Below the pieces are notes generated by a model. It was not told where the DNA came from. It worked only from the letters and a program-made list of their open reading frames with translations, and made no database searches. Positions 1 through 6,096 of a stretch of DNA of 9,790 nucleotides are shown piece by piece. Position 1 is the first letter of the stretch; each line of letters starts with the position of its first letter. The position numbers were made by a program, and so were the translations under genes. The DNA is taken from NCBI GenBank assembly GCA_003648815.1, contig QMPZ01000047.1, positions 1 to 9,790 on the forward strand. Reading direction: 5' to 3'. This DNA comes from Candidatus Aerophobota bacterium (lineage in GTDB: Bacteria > Aerophobota > Aerophobia > Aerophobales > B47-G16).

Positions 1-218
1 CCTTGAAGAAGTTGTCGGTGATCTTCTGAATGAGTTCCTTCTGCTCGGCATTCTGTGCCTGAAGCTCCTCTATCTTATCCTTAAGCTCACCGGTTACCTT
101 GAAGTAGTTGTCGGTCATCTTCTTGATGGTCTTTTCCTTTTCAGCGCTAACTTTTTTAAGACGATCGATCTCTTTTTCCAATGTCCCTGTAACCTCAAAA
201 AAGTTATCCTTTAGTTTC
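1..218 (-). repeat. 96-bp tandem coding repeat (about 2.3 units visible)
   Basis: Matching blocks begin at 1, 97 and 193, exactly 96 bases apart, and encode the 32-residue protein modules. The 26-base blocks at 1-26 and 97-122 agree at 24 positions. The block at 193-218 agrees with 97-122 at about 16. The sequence between blocks is less alike. The array probably continues left of the window. Confidence 0.75.
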
Positions 219-382
219 TCGATAATTGTTATTTGATCAGCTATAGCTGCCTTCGCCTCTGCTAATTGCTTCTCTAAAGACTCCTGCTGTGCCCCAGCAG
301 AGACTCCCATACACATTATAACTCCCCATATTAGACACCCTATCAATCCATTATACAATAACTTTCTTTTCTTGGTTAACAT
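1..382 (-). CDS. Exported coiled-coil protein with 32-residue repeats, N-terminal part (3' end outside window)
   Basis: I do not recognise this gene. The ATG at 382 follows an excellent Shine-Dalgarno site (AAGGAGG, 8 bases upstream), and the frame stays open for 127 codons to the window edge. Residues 1-31 look like a Sec signal peptide: a basic N-terminus (KKRK at 4-7), a hydrophobic core at about 8-27, and an AGA/QQ cleavage site after residue 31. A Cys at 24 lacks a lipobox. The rest is rich in Lys, Glu and hydrophobic residues and looks helical, with no Pro in the visible part. The motif DN(F/Y)F(E/K)VTG recurs every 32 residues, with a third partial copy (DNFFK) at the edge. Since 32 equals three heptads plus an 11-mer, a continuous coiled coil is possible (inference). 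A periplasmic, surface or cell-envelope structural role is plausible, but no function can be assigned. It has its own promoter region upstream. Confidence 0.8.
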   Translation of the reverse strand, partial: MLTKKRKLLYNGLIGCLIWGVIMCMGVSAGAQQESLEKQLAEAKAAIADQITIIEKLKDNFFEVTGTLEKEIDRLKKVSAEKEKTIKKMTDNYFKVTGELKDKIEELQAQNAEQKELIQKITDNFFK

Positions 383-390
383 TTCTGAAA

Positions 391-397
391 CCTCCTT
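391..397 (-). promoter_or_regulatory. Strong ribosome binding site for the repeat-protein gene
   Basis: AAGGAGG read on the minus strand ends 8 bases before the ATG at 382. This is what fixes the start of the otherwise unknown gene at 1-382. Confidence 0.85.
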
Positions 398-497
398 TTT
401 TTCTTGAATGCCTTAGAACATTTTAAGATTTTCTCACCATCACCTCCCTCTTGTTGATTTTCTTCCTCTTTACGCTCTCATGCCACTCTTCCTCATA

Positions 498-513
498 GGT
501 ATGTTAACACACC
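498..513. promoter_or_regulatory. Operator-like 16-bp palindrome over the P2 -10 box
   Basis: GGTATGTTAACACACC equals its reverse complement at 14 of 16 positions, with centre GTTAAC. It covers the whole P2 -10 hexamer, the usual place for a repressor site. I do not recognise the regulator, and no regulator gene is next to it. Confidence 0.45.
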
Positions 514-528
514 CTCAATAAATGTCAA
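501..528 (-). promoter_or_regulatory. Sigma-70-type promoter P2 upstream of the repeat-protein gene
   Basis: On the minus strand TTGACA (528-523) is followed by a 16-base spacer and TAACAT (506-501), with a TG one base before the -10 (extended -10 form). It shares the 11-base string CTTGACATTTA with P1. Its -10 lies inside the palindrome at 498-513, and its -35 lies inside the inverted repeat at 511-549. The start point would be near 494. Confidence 0.5.
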
Positions 529-549
529 GATGATAACATGACATAGGGT
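511..549. repeat. Inverted repeat over the P2 -35 box
   Basis: The plus strand reads ACCCT, 6 bases, ATGTCA, 11 bases, TGACAT, AGGGT. The outer 5-base and inner 6-base arms are both perfectly complementary, with a 6-base bulge on one side. In a transcript from P1 this would form a stem-loop. In DNA it could bind a dimeric protein next to P2. No T run follows, so it is not a typical terminator. Confidence 0.4.
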
Positions 550-595
550 ATATTTGAGGGAGGAAACGTTCCCGGGTCTTCGGCCTACTCCACCA

Positions 596-624
596 CATAT
601 AATTTAGAAACTCCTAAATGTCAA
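596..624 (-). promoter_or_regulatory. Sigma-70-type promoter P1 upstream of the repeat-protein gene
   Basis: On the minus strand a perfect -35 box TTGACA (624-619) is followed by a 17-base spacer and TATATG (601-596), which matches the -10 consensus at four of six bases. Transcription would begin near 589 and give a leader of about 200 bases before the ATG at 382. Confidence 0.6.
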
Positions 625-662
625 GCAAAAACATTTAAGAAGAAATTCTCTGAGATCCCGGC

Positions 663-1835
663 TTAAAGGACCTTTCCTATCCGCCTGACTGCCTCGCTTA
701 TTCTTTGCTCACCTTCAACCAGGGCAAACCTTACATAGCCTTCGCCTCCCTTTCCGAAACCTGTCCCAGGGGAAACCACTACCCCTGTTTTTTCCAGTAA
801 AAACTTGCTAAATTCTAAGGAGCTCATTGCAGAATAGCGAGGAGGAAGAGGAGCCCAGACATACATGGTAGCCTTAGGAGACTCAACTTCCCAACCTAAA
901 CTCCTCAGACCTTCCACCAGAATGTCTCGCCTTCTTCGGTAGGTATCACGAATCTGTCTTACACAATCCTGTGGTCCTTTTAAAGCAAGTGTAGCTGCTT
1001 TCTGAATGGCAGCAAAAATCCCAAAATCGATATAACGCTTCACCCGGGCAATGGAGTTTATGAGATCTTTATTGCCCACGACAAATCCTATCCTCCATCC
1101 GGCCATATTATAGGTCTTGGAAAAGGAATGAAACTCAATCCCTATCTCCTTGGAGCCTTTTACCTGAAGCAGGCTGGGAGGACGATATCCATCGAAGGTT
1201 ATCTCAGAATAAGAAAAGTCATTGGCCAGGATAAGGTTATGTCTTCTGGCAAAGGAGACCGCTTCTTCCAAAAACTCCCTTTCTACAATAGCTGCGGTTG
1301 GATTGTTGGGATAACAGAGAAAGATGATCTTGGCCCTTTTCAATACCTTTCTTGGAACAGAAAAGAGATCTGGTAGGAAGTTGTTCTCTTTATTAATGGG
1401 AAGATGATGGACAACTCCTCCAGCTAAAAGAACTCCGTTAAAATGGACGGGATAAGCCGGAGTGGGAACTATGGCCACATCGCCTGGGTTGATAAAGGTC
1501 AGATAGGTAACGGCTATTCCCTCCTTGGAGCCAATTAAAGGAAGAACTTCCTCCTGAAAATCCAGGTATACACCATATCTTCTCTCATACCAATCAGCGA
1601 TAGCCTTTCTCAGTTCTTCATCTCCTCGAGCAGAAGAATAACGATGAGTGGAGGAATCCATCGCTGCTTCTTTCAACCTTTCCACAATGTGGGAAGGAGT
1701 GGGCAAATCAGGATTTCCCATTCCTAAGTCTATTAGAGTATTTCCCCGTTTTTTGACTTTCTCCTTAAGTTCATCTATGGTGCTAAACAGATATGGAGGA
1801 ATCTTTTTAACCCTTTCTGCTACTTGTATGGCCAT
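663..1835 (-). CDS. alaC: PLP-dependent class I/II aminotransferase, AlaC-like (glutamate-pyruvate type)
   Basis: A fold-type I aminotransferase, most likely moving an amino group from glutamate to pyruvate to make alanine in the cytoplasm. Residue numbers count from the ATG at 1835. Visible family features are LGMGNPDLPTP at 37-47, the cofactor-region YPNNPT at 175-180, Asp206 and Tyr209, the PLP-binding lysine Lys240 in SFSKTYNMAGWRIGF, and the carboxylate-binding arginine Arg369 in YVRFAL. The YNMAGWR string and the C-terminal third closely resemble E. coli AlaC as I remember it. An aspartate or LL-diaminopimelate aminotransferase is possible, since these are close relatives. The frame extends to a TTG at 1850, but that codon overlaps the leuC stop. 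The ATG at 1835 has AGGAGG six bases upstream and gives the usual 390-residue length, so I chose it. It lies 11 bases after leuC and is probably co-transcribed with it. Confidence 0.88.
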   Translation of the reverse strand: MAIQVAERVKKIPPYLFSTIDELKEKVKKRGNTLIDLGMGNPDLPTPSHIVERLKEAAMDSSTHRYSSARGDEELRKAIADWYERRYGVYLDFQEEVLPLIGSKEGIAVTYLTFINPGDVAIVPTPAYPVHFNGVLLAGGVVHHLPINKENNFLPDLFSVPRKVLKRAKIIFLCYPNNPTAAIVEREFLEEAVSFARRHNLILANDFSYSEITFDGYRPPSLLQVKGSKEIGIEFHSFSKTYNMAGWRIGFVVGNKDLINSIARVKRYIDFGIFAAIQKAATLALKGPQDCVRQIRDTYRRRRDILVEGLRSLGWEVESPKATMYVWAPLPPRYSAMSSLEFSKFLLEKTGVVVSPGTGFGKGGEGYVRFALVEGEQRISEAVRRIGKVL

Positions 1836-1838
1836 ATT

Positions 1839-1847
1839 CTCCCTCCT
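1839..1847 (-). promoter_or_regulatory. Ribosome binding site deciding the aminotransferase start
   Basis: AGGAGGGAG on the minus strand lies just after the leuC stop and places AGGAGG six bases before the ATG at 1835. The TTG at 1850 lies upstream of this site and has no comparable site of its own, so the longer five-residue extension is unlikely. Confidence 0.8.
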
Positions 1848-3112
1848 CAATCTATCTCCTCGGGACTGGCAATTCGACCTTTAATGGCTGAAGCAGCTGC
1901 CACCGCTGGATTGGTCAAGTAGACCTCGCTTTTGAGATGTCCCATTCTTCCCCTGAAGTTTCGATTGGTGGTGGCTACTGCCCTTTCCCCTTCTGCCAAT
2001 ACCCCCATATGTCCCCCTAAGCAGGGTCCACAGGTAGGGGGAGCGAGCACCGCTCCTGCCTCCAAAAAGACTTCCAATATTCCCTCTTTCATAGCTTCAA
2101 GGTAGATGGAAGGAGTAGCCGGGATGATAATCGCCCTCACCTCAGGATGAACCTTCTTTCCCCTTAGCACCTTCGCCGCCAGTCTCAGATCCTCTAAGCT
2201 TCCGTTTGTACAAGAACCTATAACTACCTGATCGATTTCTATCCTATCTATCTCAGATATTCCCTTAGTGTTAGAGGGCAGAGGTGGAAAGGCAACCTGA
2301 GGTTCTATTTTATCAACCTTATATTCTTTGATCTCCACGTATTCAGCATTTGGGTCGCTATGATAAAGCTGGTAATTCCTCCTCGCCCTTCCCCTAACAT
2401 ATTCCAGGGTAATTCTATCCGGTTCTATAATGGCATTTTTTGCCCCAGCCTCTACAGCCATATTGCACATAGTAAGCCTTCCAGCCATGGTAAGATTAGT
2501 TATCACCTCGCCGCCGAACTCCATAGCCTTATAAGATGCCCCGTCCACTCCTATGTCTCCAATCGTATAGAGGATTAGGTCTTTCGCTGTGACCCACTCT
2601 TTAAGATTACCTCTATAAATGAACCTGATGGTAGGAGGAACCTTAAGCCATATCTTACCGGTGATCATAACCGCAGCTAAGTCAGTGCTTCCCACCCCGG
2701 TGGCAAAAGCACCTAAGGCCCCTGCAGTACAGGTATGAGAATCTGCCCCTATAACTAAATCTCCCGGAAGAACCAGTCCTTTTTCCGGAAGCAGGATATG
2801 CTCTATACCTACCCTTCCCACCTCGAAGTAATTGATGATATTCTGTTCACGAGCAAAACTACGCAAAAGCATACATTGCTCGGCTGCTTTTATATCCTTA
2901 TTAGGAGTGAAATGGTCAGGCACCAGGACAATCTTTTCCTCGTCAAACACTCTCTTTGCTCCCCATTCCTTAAACTTCTTTATAGCAAGGGGGGCGGTAA
3001 TATCGTTAGCTAAGGCAACATCGACATCGGCTTGGATGAACTCTCCTCTTCTCACCTCTTTTTTCCCCGAATGAGCGGAGAGAATCTTCTCAGTAATGGT
3101 CATGTTGGCCAT
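1847..3112 (-). CDS. leuC: 3-isopropylmalate dehydratase large subunit, archaeal/thermophile type (LeuC2-like)
   Basis: Large, iron-sulfur subunit of an aconitase-family isomerase. In leucine synthesis it interconverts 2- and 3-isopropylmalate together with the small subunit LeuD. The three [4Fe-4S] cluster ligands are visible: Cys301 in GSCTNG, and Cys361 and Cys364 in CGPCLGG. Also present are GADSHTC at 122-128 and NRNFRGRMG at 383-391, both typical of the active site. At 421 residues it has the length of the shorter archaeal-type subfamily, which also includes homoaconitase and dimethylmalate dehydratase subunits, so the substrate is not certain. Specificity depends partly on the small subunit, and no leuD follows here: the next gene is an aminotransferase. 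The ATG at 3112 has AAAGGAG 8 bases upstream; an in-frame ATG three codons later is a weaker alternative. A promoter lies at 3153-3180. Confidence 0.9.
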   Translation of the reverse strand: MANMTITEKILSAHSGKKEVRRGEFIQADVDVALANDITAPLAIKKFKEWGAKRVFDEEKIVLVPDHFTPNKDIKAAEQCMLLRSFAREQNIINYFEVGRVGIEHILLPEKGLVLPGDLVIGADSHTCTAGALGAFATGVGSTDLAAVMITGKIWLKVPPTIRFIYRGNLKEWVTAKDLILYTIGDIGVDGASYKAMEFGGEVITNLTMAGRLTMCNMAVEAGAKNAIIEPDRITLEYVRGRARRNYQLYHSDPNAEYVEIKEYKVDKIEPQVAFPPLPSNTKGISEIDRIEIDQVVIGSCTNGSLEDLRLAAKVLRGKKVHPEVRAIIIPATPSIYLEAMKEGILEVFLEAGAVLAPPTCGPCLGGHMGVLAEGERAVATTNRNFRGRMGHLKSEVYLTNPAVAAASAIKGRIASPEEID

Positions 3113-3152
3113 TCCTCTGTCTCCTTTCTTTAATAATACAAATGACCGTTTA

Positions 3153-3180
3153 ATATTACCTTAATAGACAAAACTGTCAA
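3153..3180 (-). promoter_or_regulatory. Sigma-70-type promoter for leuC
   Basis: On the minus strand a perfect TTGACA (3180-3175) overlaps the rodA stop codon. A 16-base spacer and TAATAT (3158-3153, four of six consensus bases) follow. The start point would be near 3146, leaving a short leader of about 34 bases that ends in a good ribosome binding site. This suggests leuC and the aminotransferase can be transcribed apart from the cell-wall genes. Confidence 0.6.
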
Positions 3181-4256
3181 CTTAGCCTCCAAGGCCTCCT
3201 CTTCAGGCTGAGGAGTATCCCCATCCCGGACAGGAACATAATAGTGGAGCTTCCCCCATAACTTATCAAGGGAAGGGGCATCCCTGTAACGGGCATTATT
3301 CCTGCGGTCATTCCTACGTTGACGAAGACTTGGGAGAATACTAAGATAGCCATCCCGCCACTTAAAAGACCGGCAAAGCTACGGCCGTTTTCCAGGCTTA
3401 TCTTCACTGTTCTGCTTATGATGATAAAATATAGCCCTAAGACGATCACCACCCCTATAAACCCCCACTCCTCGCCTACGCTGGCAAAGATGAAATCGGT
3501 GAACGGTCGAGAGAGAAACCTTAGCTGAGTATGGACAGCTCCTTTAAACCCCTTTCCCATCAGTCCCCCTGAACCAAGAGCGATTTTGGATTGGAGGACG
3601 CTCCACCCGCTACCAAGAGGATCCCTGGCCGGATTCAAGAAGGTGAGGATACGCATTTTTTGATAAGGACGCAGGGTAAAGAAGGAAAACGGGAAAAGAG
3701 CTAAGCCCGCTGCTACGATGAGAAAAAACCTTTTCCAGGAAATTCCAGCCAGAATCAACATTCCCAGCCACAGGGGTAGAAAAAGAAGAGCACTTCCCAG
3801 GTCTGGTTCGACAGCAACCAATATTAAAAAAGGGAAGGTAAAACAAAGAGAAATGATCACCTTCCTCCAGCCAACTTCCTCCTCTTTGGCTAATACCTTA
3901 GCCAAGACGAAGATAAGAGCCAGCTTGGCAAACTCGGAGGGTTGAAAGGAGATTTTGCCTATCCTCAGCCACCTGTGTGCATGAACCCCTTCTCCTTTGA
4001 ATAAGACCACAACTAAGAGAATAAAGATTACCCCATATAAAAAATAACTAATTTTCTCCCAAAAGCTAACCTTAAAAAGAAAAAAAAGAAAGAGAAATCC
4101 CATTCCAATAGCTATCCAAATCATCTGACGGAAAAAATAATACCCCTGCTCGGGAAAGCTAACGGTATATAGATGAAAAAGTGAGCCTATGGCTAAGGCC
4201 AGGACGGAAAGAAAAATTGGCCAATCCATTTTGCCATGGTTAGAAACTGTCTGCAT
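3177..4256 (-). CDS. rodA: RodA, SEDS-family peptidoglycan glycosyltransferase
   Basis: Membrane glycan polymerase of the elongation machinery. It extends peptidoglycan strands from lipid II and works with PBP2, encoded just upstream. The 359 residues are mostly hydrophobic, with about ten membrane segments. SEDS family marks are RWLRIGKISFQPSEFAKL at about 95-112, EPDLGSA at 150-156, DFIFASVGEEWGFIG at 254-268 with the likely catalytic Asp254, and the C-terminal signature GMPLPLISYGGSS at 325-337. FtsW is the paralogue to exclude. Pairing with a PBP2-type gene and the short N-terminus favour RodA. The ATG at 4256 has AGGA seven bases upstream. The 49-base gap from mrdA is the largest break between adjacent genes from ribBA to rodA, and contains a possible RNA stem-loop. 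Confidence 0.93.
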   Translation of the reverse strand: MQTVSNHGKMDWPIFLSVLALAIGSLFHLYTVSFPEQGYYFFRQMIWIAIGMGFLFLFFLFKVSFWEKISYFLYGVIFILLVVVLFKGEGVHAHRWLRIGKISFQPSEFAKLALIFVLAKVLAKEEEVGWRKVIISLCFTFPFLILVAVEPDLGSALLFLPLWLGMLILAGISWKRFFLIVAAGLALFPFSFFTLRPYQKMRILTFLNPARDPLGSGWSVLQSKIALGSGGLMGKGFKGAVHTQLRFLSRPFTDFIFASVGEEWGFIGVVIVLGLYFIIISRTVKISLENGRSFAGLLSGGMAILVFSQVFVNVGMTAGIMPVTGMPLPLISYGGSSTIMFLSGMGILLSLKRRPWRLS

Positions 4257-4279
4257 TCTCTTATCCTGAATTAGTAGTT

Positions 4280-4311
4280 AGTTGAAAGCTGAGCTTAATT
4301 AAATCTCAACT
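4280..4311 (-). repeat. Stem-loop candidate across the mrdA stop codon
   Basis: In the minus-strand transcript, 4311-4304 (AGTTGAGA) can pair with 4287-4280 (TTTCAACT) over 8 base pairs including one G-U, with a 16-base loop. The 5' arm contains the mrdA stop codon. No T run follows, so it is not a standard terminator; it could affect mRNA stability or rodA translation (inference). Confidence 0.35.
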
Positions 4312-6096
4312 CTTCACCTTCTCACTAAAAACTTGCGAGAGAATCTTTCCAGCTATCTCAGCGGCGATCGATATATCCTCTTCCCTGTGCTCCACCAAGA
4401 CCACTATGGACAAAGACGGATCGTCAGAGGGAGCATAGCCGATGAACCAATTATGAGGCCTTTCCTCCCCTGGAAGCTCTACGGTCCCTGTCTTTCCCGA
4501 TATTTCAACAACTTTGTTCCTCGCTCGCCAGCCTGTCCCTTCTCTTACCACACCCCTTAAGGATTTCCTCAAAAGTTTTAAGGTGGAATGGGAAAGGGGA
4601 ACCCTTTTTAATCTCTTAGGAGAAAACTCCTTGACGGTTCTTCCCTTTGAATCGACTATTCTTTTTACCAGATGAGGTCTGAATAGTTCTCCTCCATTGG
4701 CGATGGCGTTGATGACGTTGAGCATTTGAAGGGGGGTGACCAGAATGTATCCTTGTCCAATGGACAGGTTTGCCGTATCTCCCGGATACCAGGCCTCACC
4801 CTTAGCTGTCTTTTTCCACAAAGGAGTGGGAAGGAGGCCGTCCTTCTCCGAGGGCAAATCTATTCCCGTGGGCTCTCCCAATCCAAAATAACGGGCGAAC
4901 TGAATTATTTTATCTACTCCTATCTTCAAACCTAACTGGTAGAAAAAGACATCACAGGAGTGGACGATGGCCTCTTCAATGTTTAAATGTCCATGTCCTT
5001 CTTCCTTCCAGCATCTAAAAATCCGGTTGCCGACAGGATATCTTCCCATACAGAGAAAAGTATCATCCTCATCGATTACTTTGTTTTCTAAAGCCGCAGC
5101 GGCAACTATTATCTTGAAGGTAGAAGCAGGGGCGTATTCTCCTCTCACCGCTCTATTTTGCAGGGGATTTTGCGGATCTTCTTTCAGGAGGAGCCACTTT
5201 TTCTCTGGTATCCCACGGGCGAAAAGGTTAGGATCAAAGTTAGGATGACTGACCATAGCCAGAATTTCTCCGGTATGAGGGTCTCCTATTAAGACAACCC
5301 CCCTTCTTTTTCCGAGTTCTTCTTCAGCAATCTTCTGCATTCTCAAATCAATGGTCAGATAGACGTTGCTTCCGAGAAGAGGAGTCTTTTCCGATATGGT
5401 CCTCAATGGACGACCATAAGCATCTACCTCTACCTGCCTACCCCCCTTTTTCCCCTGAAGATATTCGTTGTATACCTTCTCTATCCCCGTCTTCCCTATT
5501 AAATCCCCCGCTTCTACATCCGAAAAAGAGCCCATCGATGACAACTCCTTCCGGCTCACCTCTCCTACATATCCAATCACATGAGAGGCAACTGTACGGT
5601 GAGGATAACTTCGCACCGGATGGACGGTGATGATCGTGCCTGGAAATTCCTCCTCTCTTTCCAGTAAAAAGGTGATGGTAGCCATATCCACGTTTTTTTT
5701 CAGGGGGAGGGGCATGAAAGGATTTGGAGCTTGTTGGATCTTCCTTTTGGCCGCTTCTTTATCTATCCTCAGGAACTTTCCTAAGGAGTCAAGCAATTGG
5801 TCTACATCCTCGATATTGGAGGGAACCACGGATAGGGAAAACGAAGCCTCATCTCCTGCCAACCTTTCTCCGTTTCTGTCCAGGATAAAACCACGAGGAG
5901 GAGAGAGGGGGATGAGTCGAAGGCGAGAGCTTTCAGAGAGGCGATAGTATCTTTTCCCCTCTATAAGCTGAATCCAGATCATTCTGCCGACGAGAAGAAG
6001 AAAACCGCATCCTATCAAAAACAAAAGGAGCCTGCCTCTTCTCTCAAACCTTTCTCTTACTTTAAATGTATCTAACCTTTGAAACAAATCTTTCAA
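4306..6096 (-). CDS. mrdA: Penicillin-binding protein 2, class B peptidoglycan transpeptidase
   Basis: Cross-links peptidoglycan during rod elongation and partners RodA, encoded next. The 596-residue protein has a short cytoplasmic N-terminus, one membrane anchor at about 22-44, a PBP dimerisation/pedestal region from about 65 to 235, and a transpeptidase domain after about 250. The catalytic motifs are Ser325-Thr-Phe-Lys328 (SxxK), Ser380-Cys-Asp382 (the SxD form common in PBP2), and Lys535-Thr-Gly537. The length and SxD motif favour PBP2 over the division enzyme FtsI. One small oddity is Ala instead of the common Gly just before the active-site serine (APASTFK). The start is a TTG at 6096 overlapping the prmC stop by four bases. 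A TTG three codons later (6087) sits 10 bases after GAGG and is equally possible. Confidence 0.94.
   Translation of the reverse strand: MKDLFQRLDTFKVRERFERRGRLLLFLIGCGFLLLVGRMIWIQLIEGKRYYRLSESSRLRLIPLSPPRGFILDRNGERLAGDEASFSLSVVPSNIEDVDQLLDSLGKFLRIDKEAAKRKIQQAPNPFMPLPLKKNVDMATITFLLEREEEFPGTIITVHPVRSYPHRTVASHVIGYVGEVSRKELSSMGSFSDVEAGDLIGKTGIEKVYNEYLQGKKGGRQVEVDAYGRPLRTISEKTPLLGSNVYLTIDLRMQKIAEEELGKRRGVVLIGDPHTGEILAMVSHPNFDPNLFARGIPEKKWLLLKEDPQNPLQNRAVRGEYAPASTFKIIVAAAALENKVIDEDDTFLCMGRYPVGNRIFRCWKEEGHGHLNIEEAIVHSCDVFFYQLGLKIGVDKIIQFARYFGLGEPTGIDLPSEKDGLLPTPLWKKTAKGEAWYPGDTANLSIGQGYILVTPLQMLNVINAIANGGELFRPHLVKRIVDSKGRTVKEFSPKRLKRVPLSHSTLKLLRKSLRGVVREGTGWRARNKVVEISGKTGTVELPGEERPHNWFIGYAPSDDPSLSIVVLVEHREEDISIAAEIAGKILSQVFSEKVKS

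Larger units (their letters stand above)
383..662. other. Intergenic region between alaC-like gene and repeat-protein gene
   Basis: This 280-base gap holds no long reading frame on either strand. Read on the minus strand it carries two promoter candidates (596-624 and 501-528), a 16-base palindrome (498-513), a second inverted repeat (511-549), and a purine-rich leader with very short start-to-stop frames at 496-470 and 440-423. I see no clear terminator for the gene ending at 663; a short T run near 625-635 has no convincing stem before it. Confidence 0.7.

Noticed and set aside
1..218. Regularly spaced direct repeats that might be a CRISPR array
   Set aside because: The 96-base period is a multiple of three, the intervening sequence stays in frame, and the repeats encode a conserved peptide. 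It is a coding tandem repeat.
311..313. Cys24 in the signal peptide as a lipoprotein cysteine
   Set aside because: The residues before it (Val-Ile-Met) do not form a lipobox, and a signal peptidase I type site (AGA/QQ) fits better.
383..590. Riboswitch in the leader of the repeat-protein gene
   Set aside because: I looked for conserved cores such as the c-di-GMP-I type and found no convincing match; only generic inverted repeats are visible.
519..628. The two CTTGACATTTA copies are also 96 bases apart, like the coding repeat
   Set aside because: The similarity does not extend beyond 11 bases and no coding-module sequence is present there. I treat the equal spacing as chance.
625..662. Rho-independent terminator after the aminotransferase gene
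   Set aside because: There is a TTTTT run but no stable GC-rich stem directly before it.
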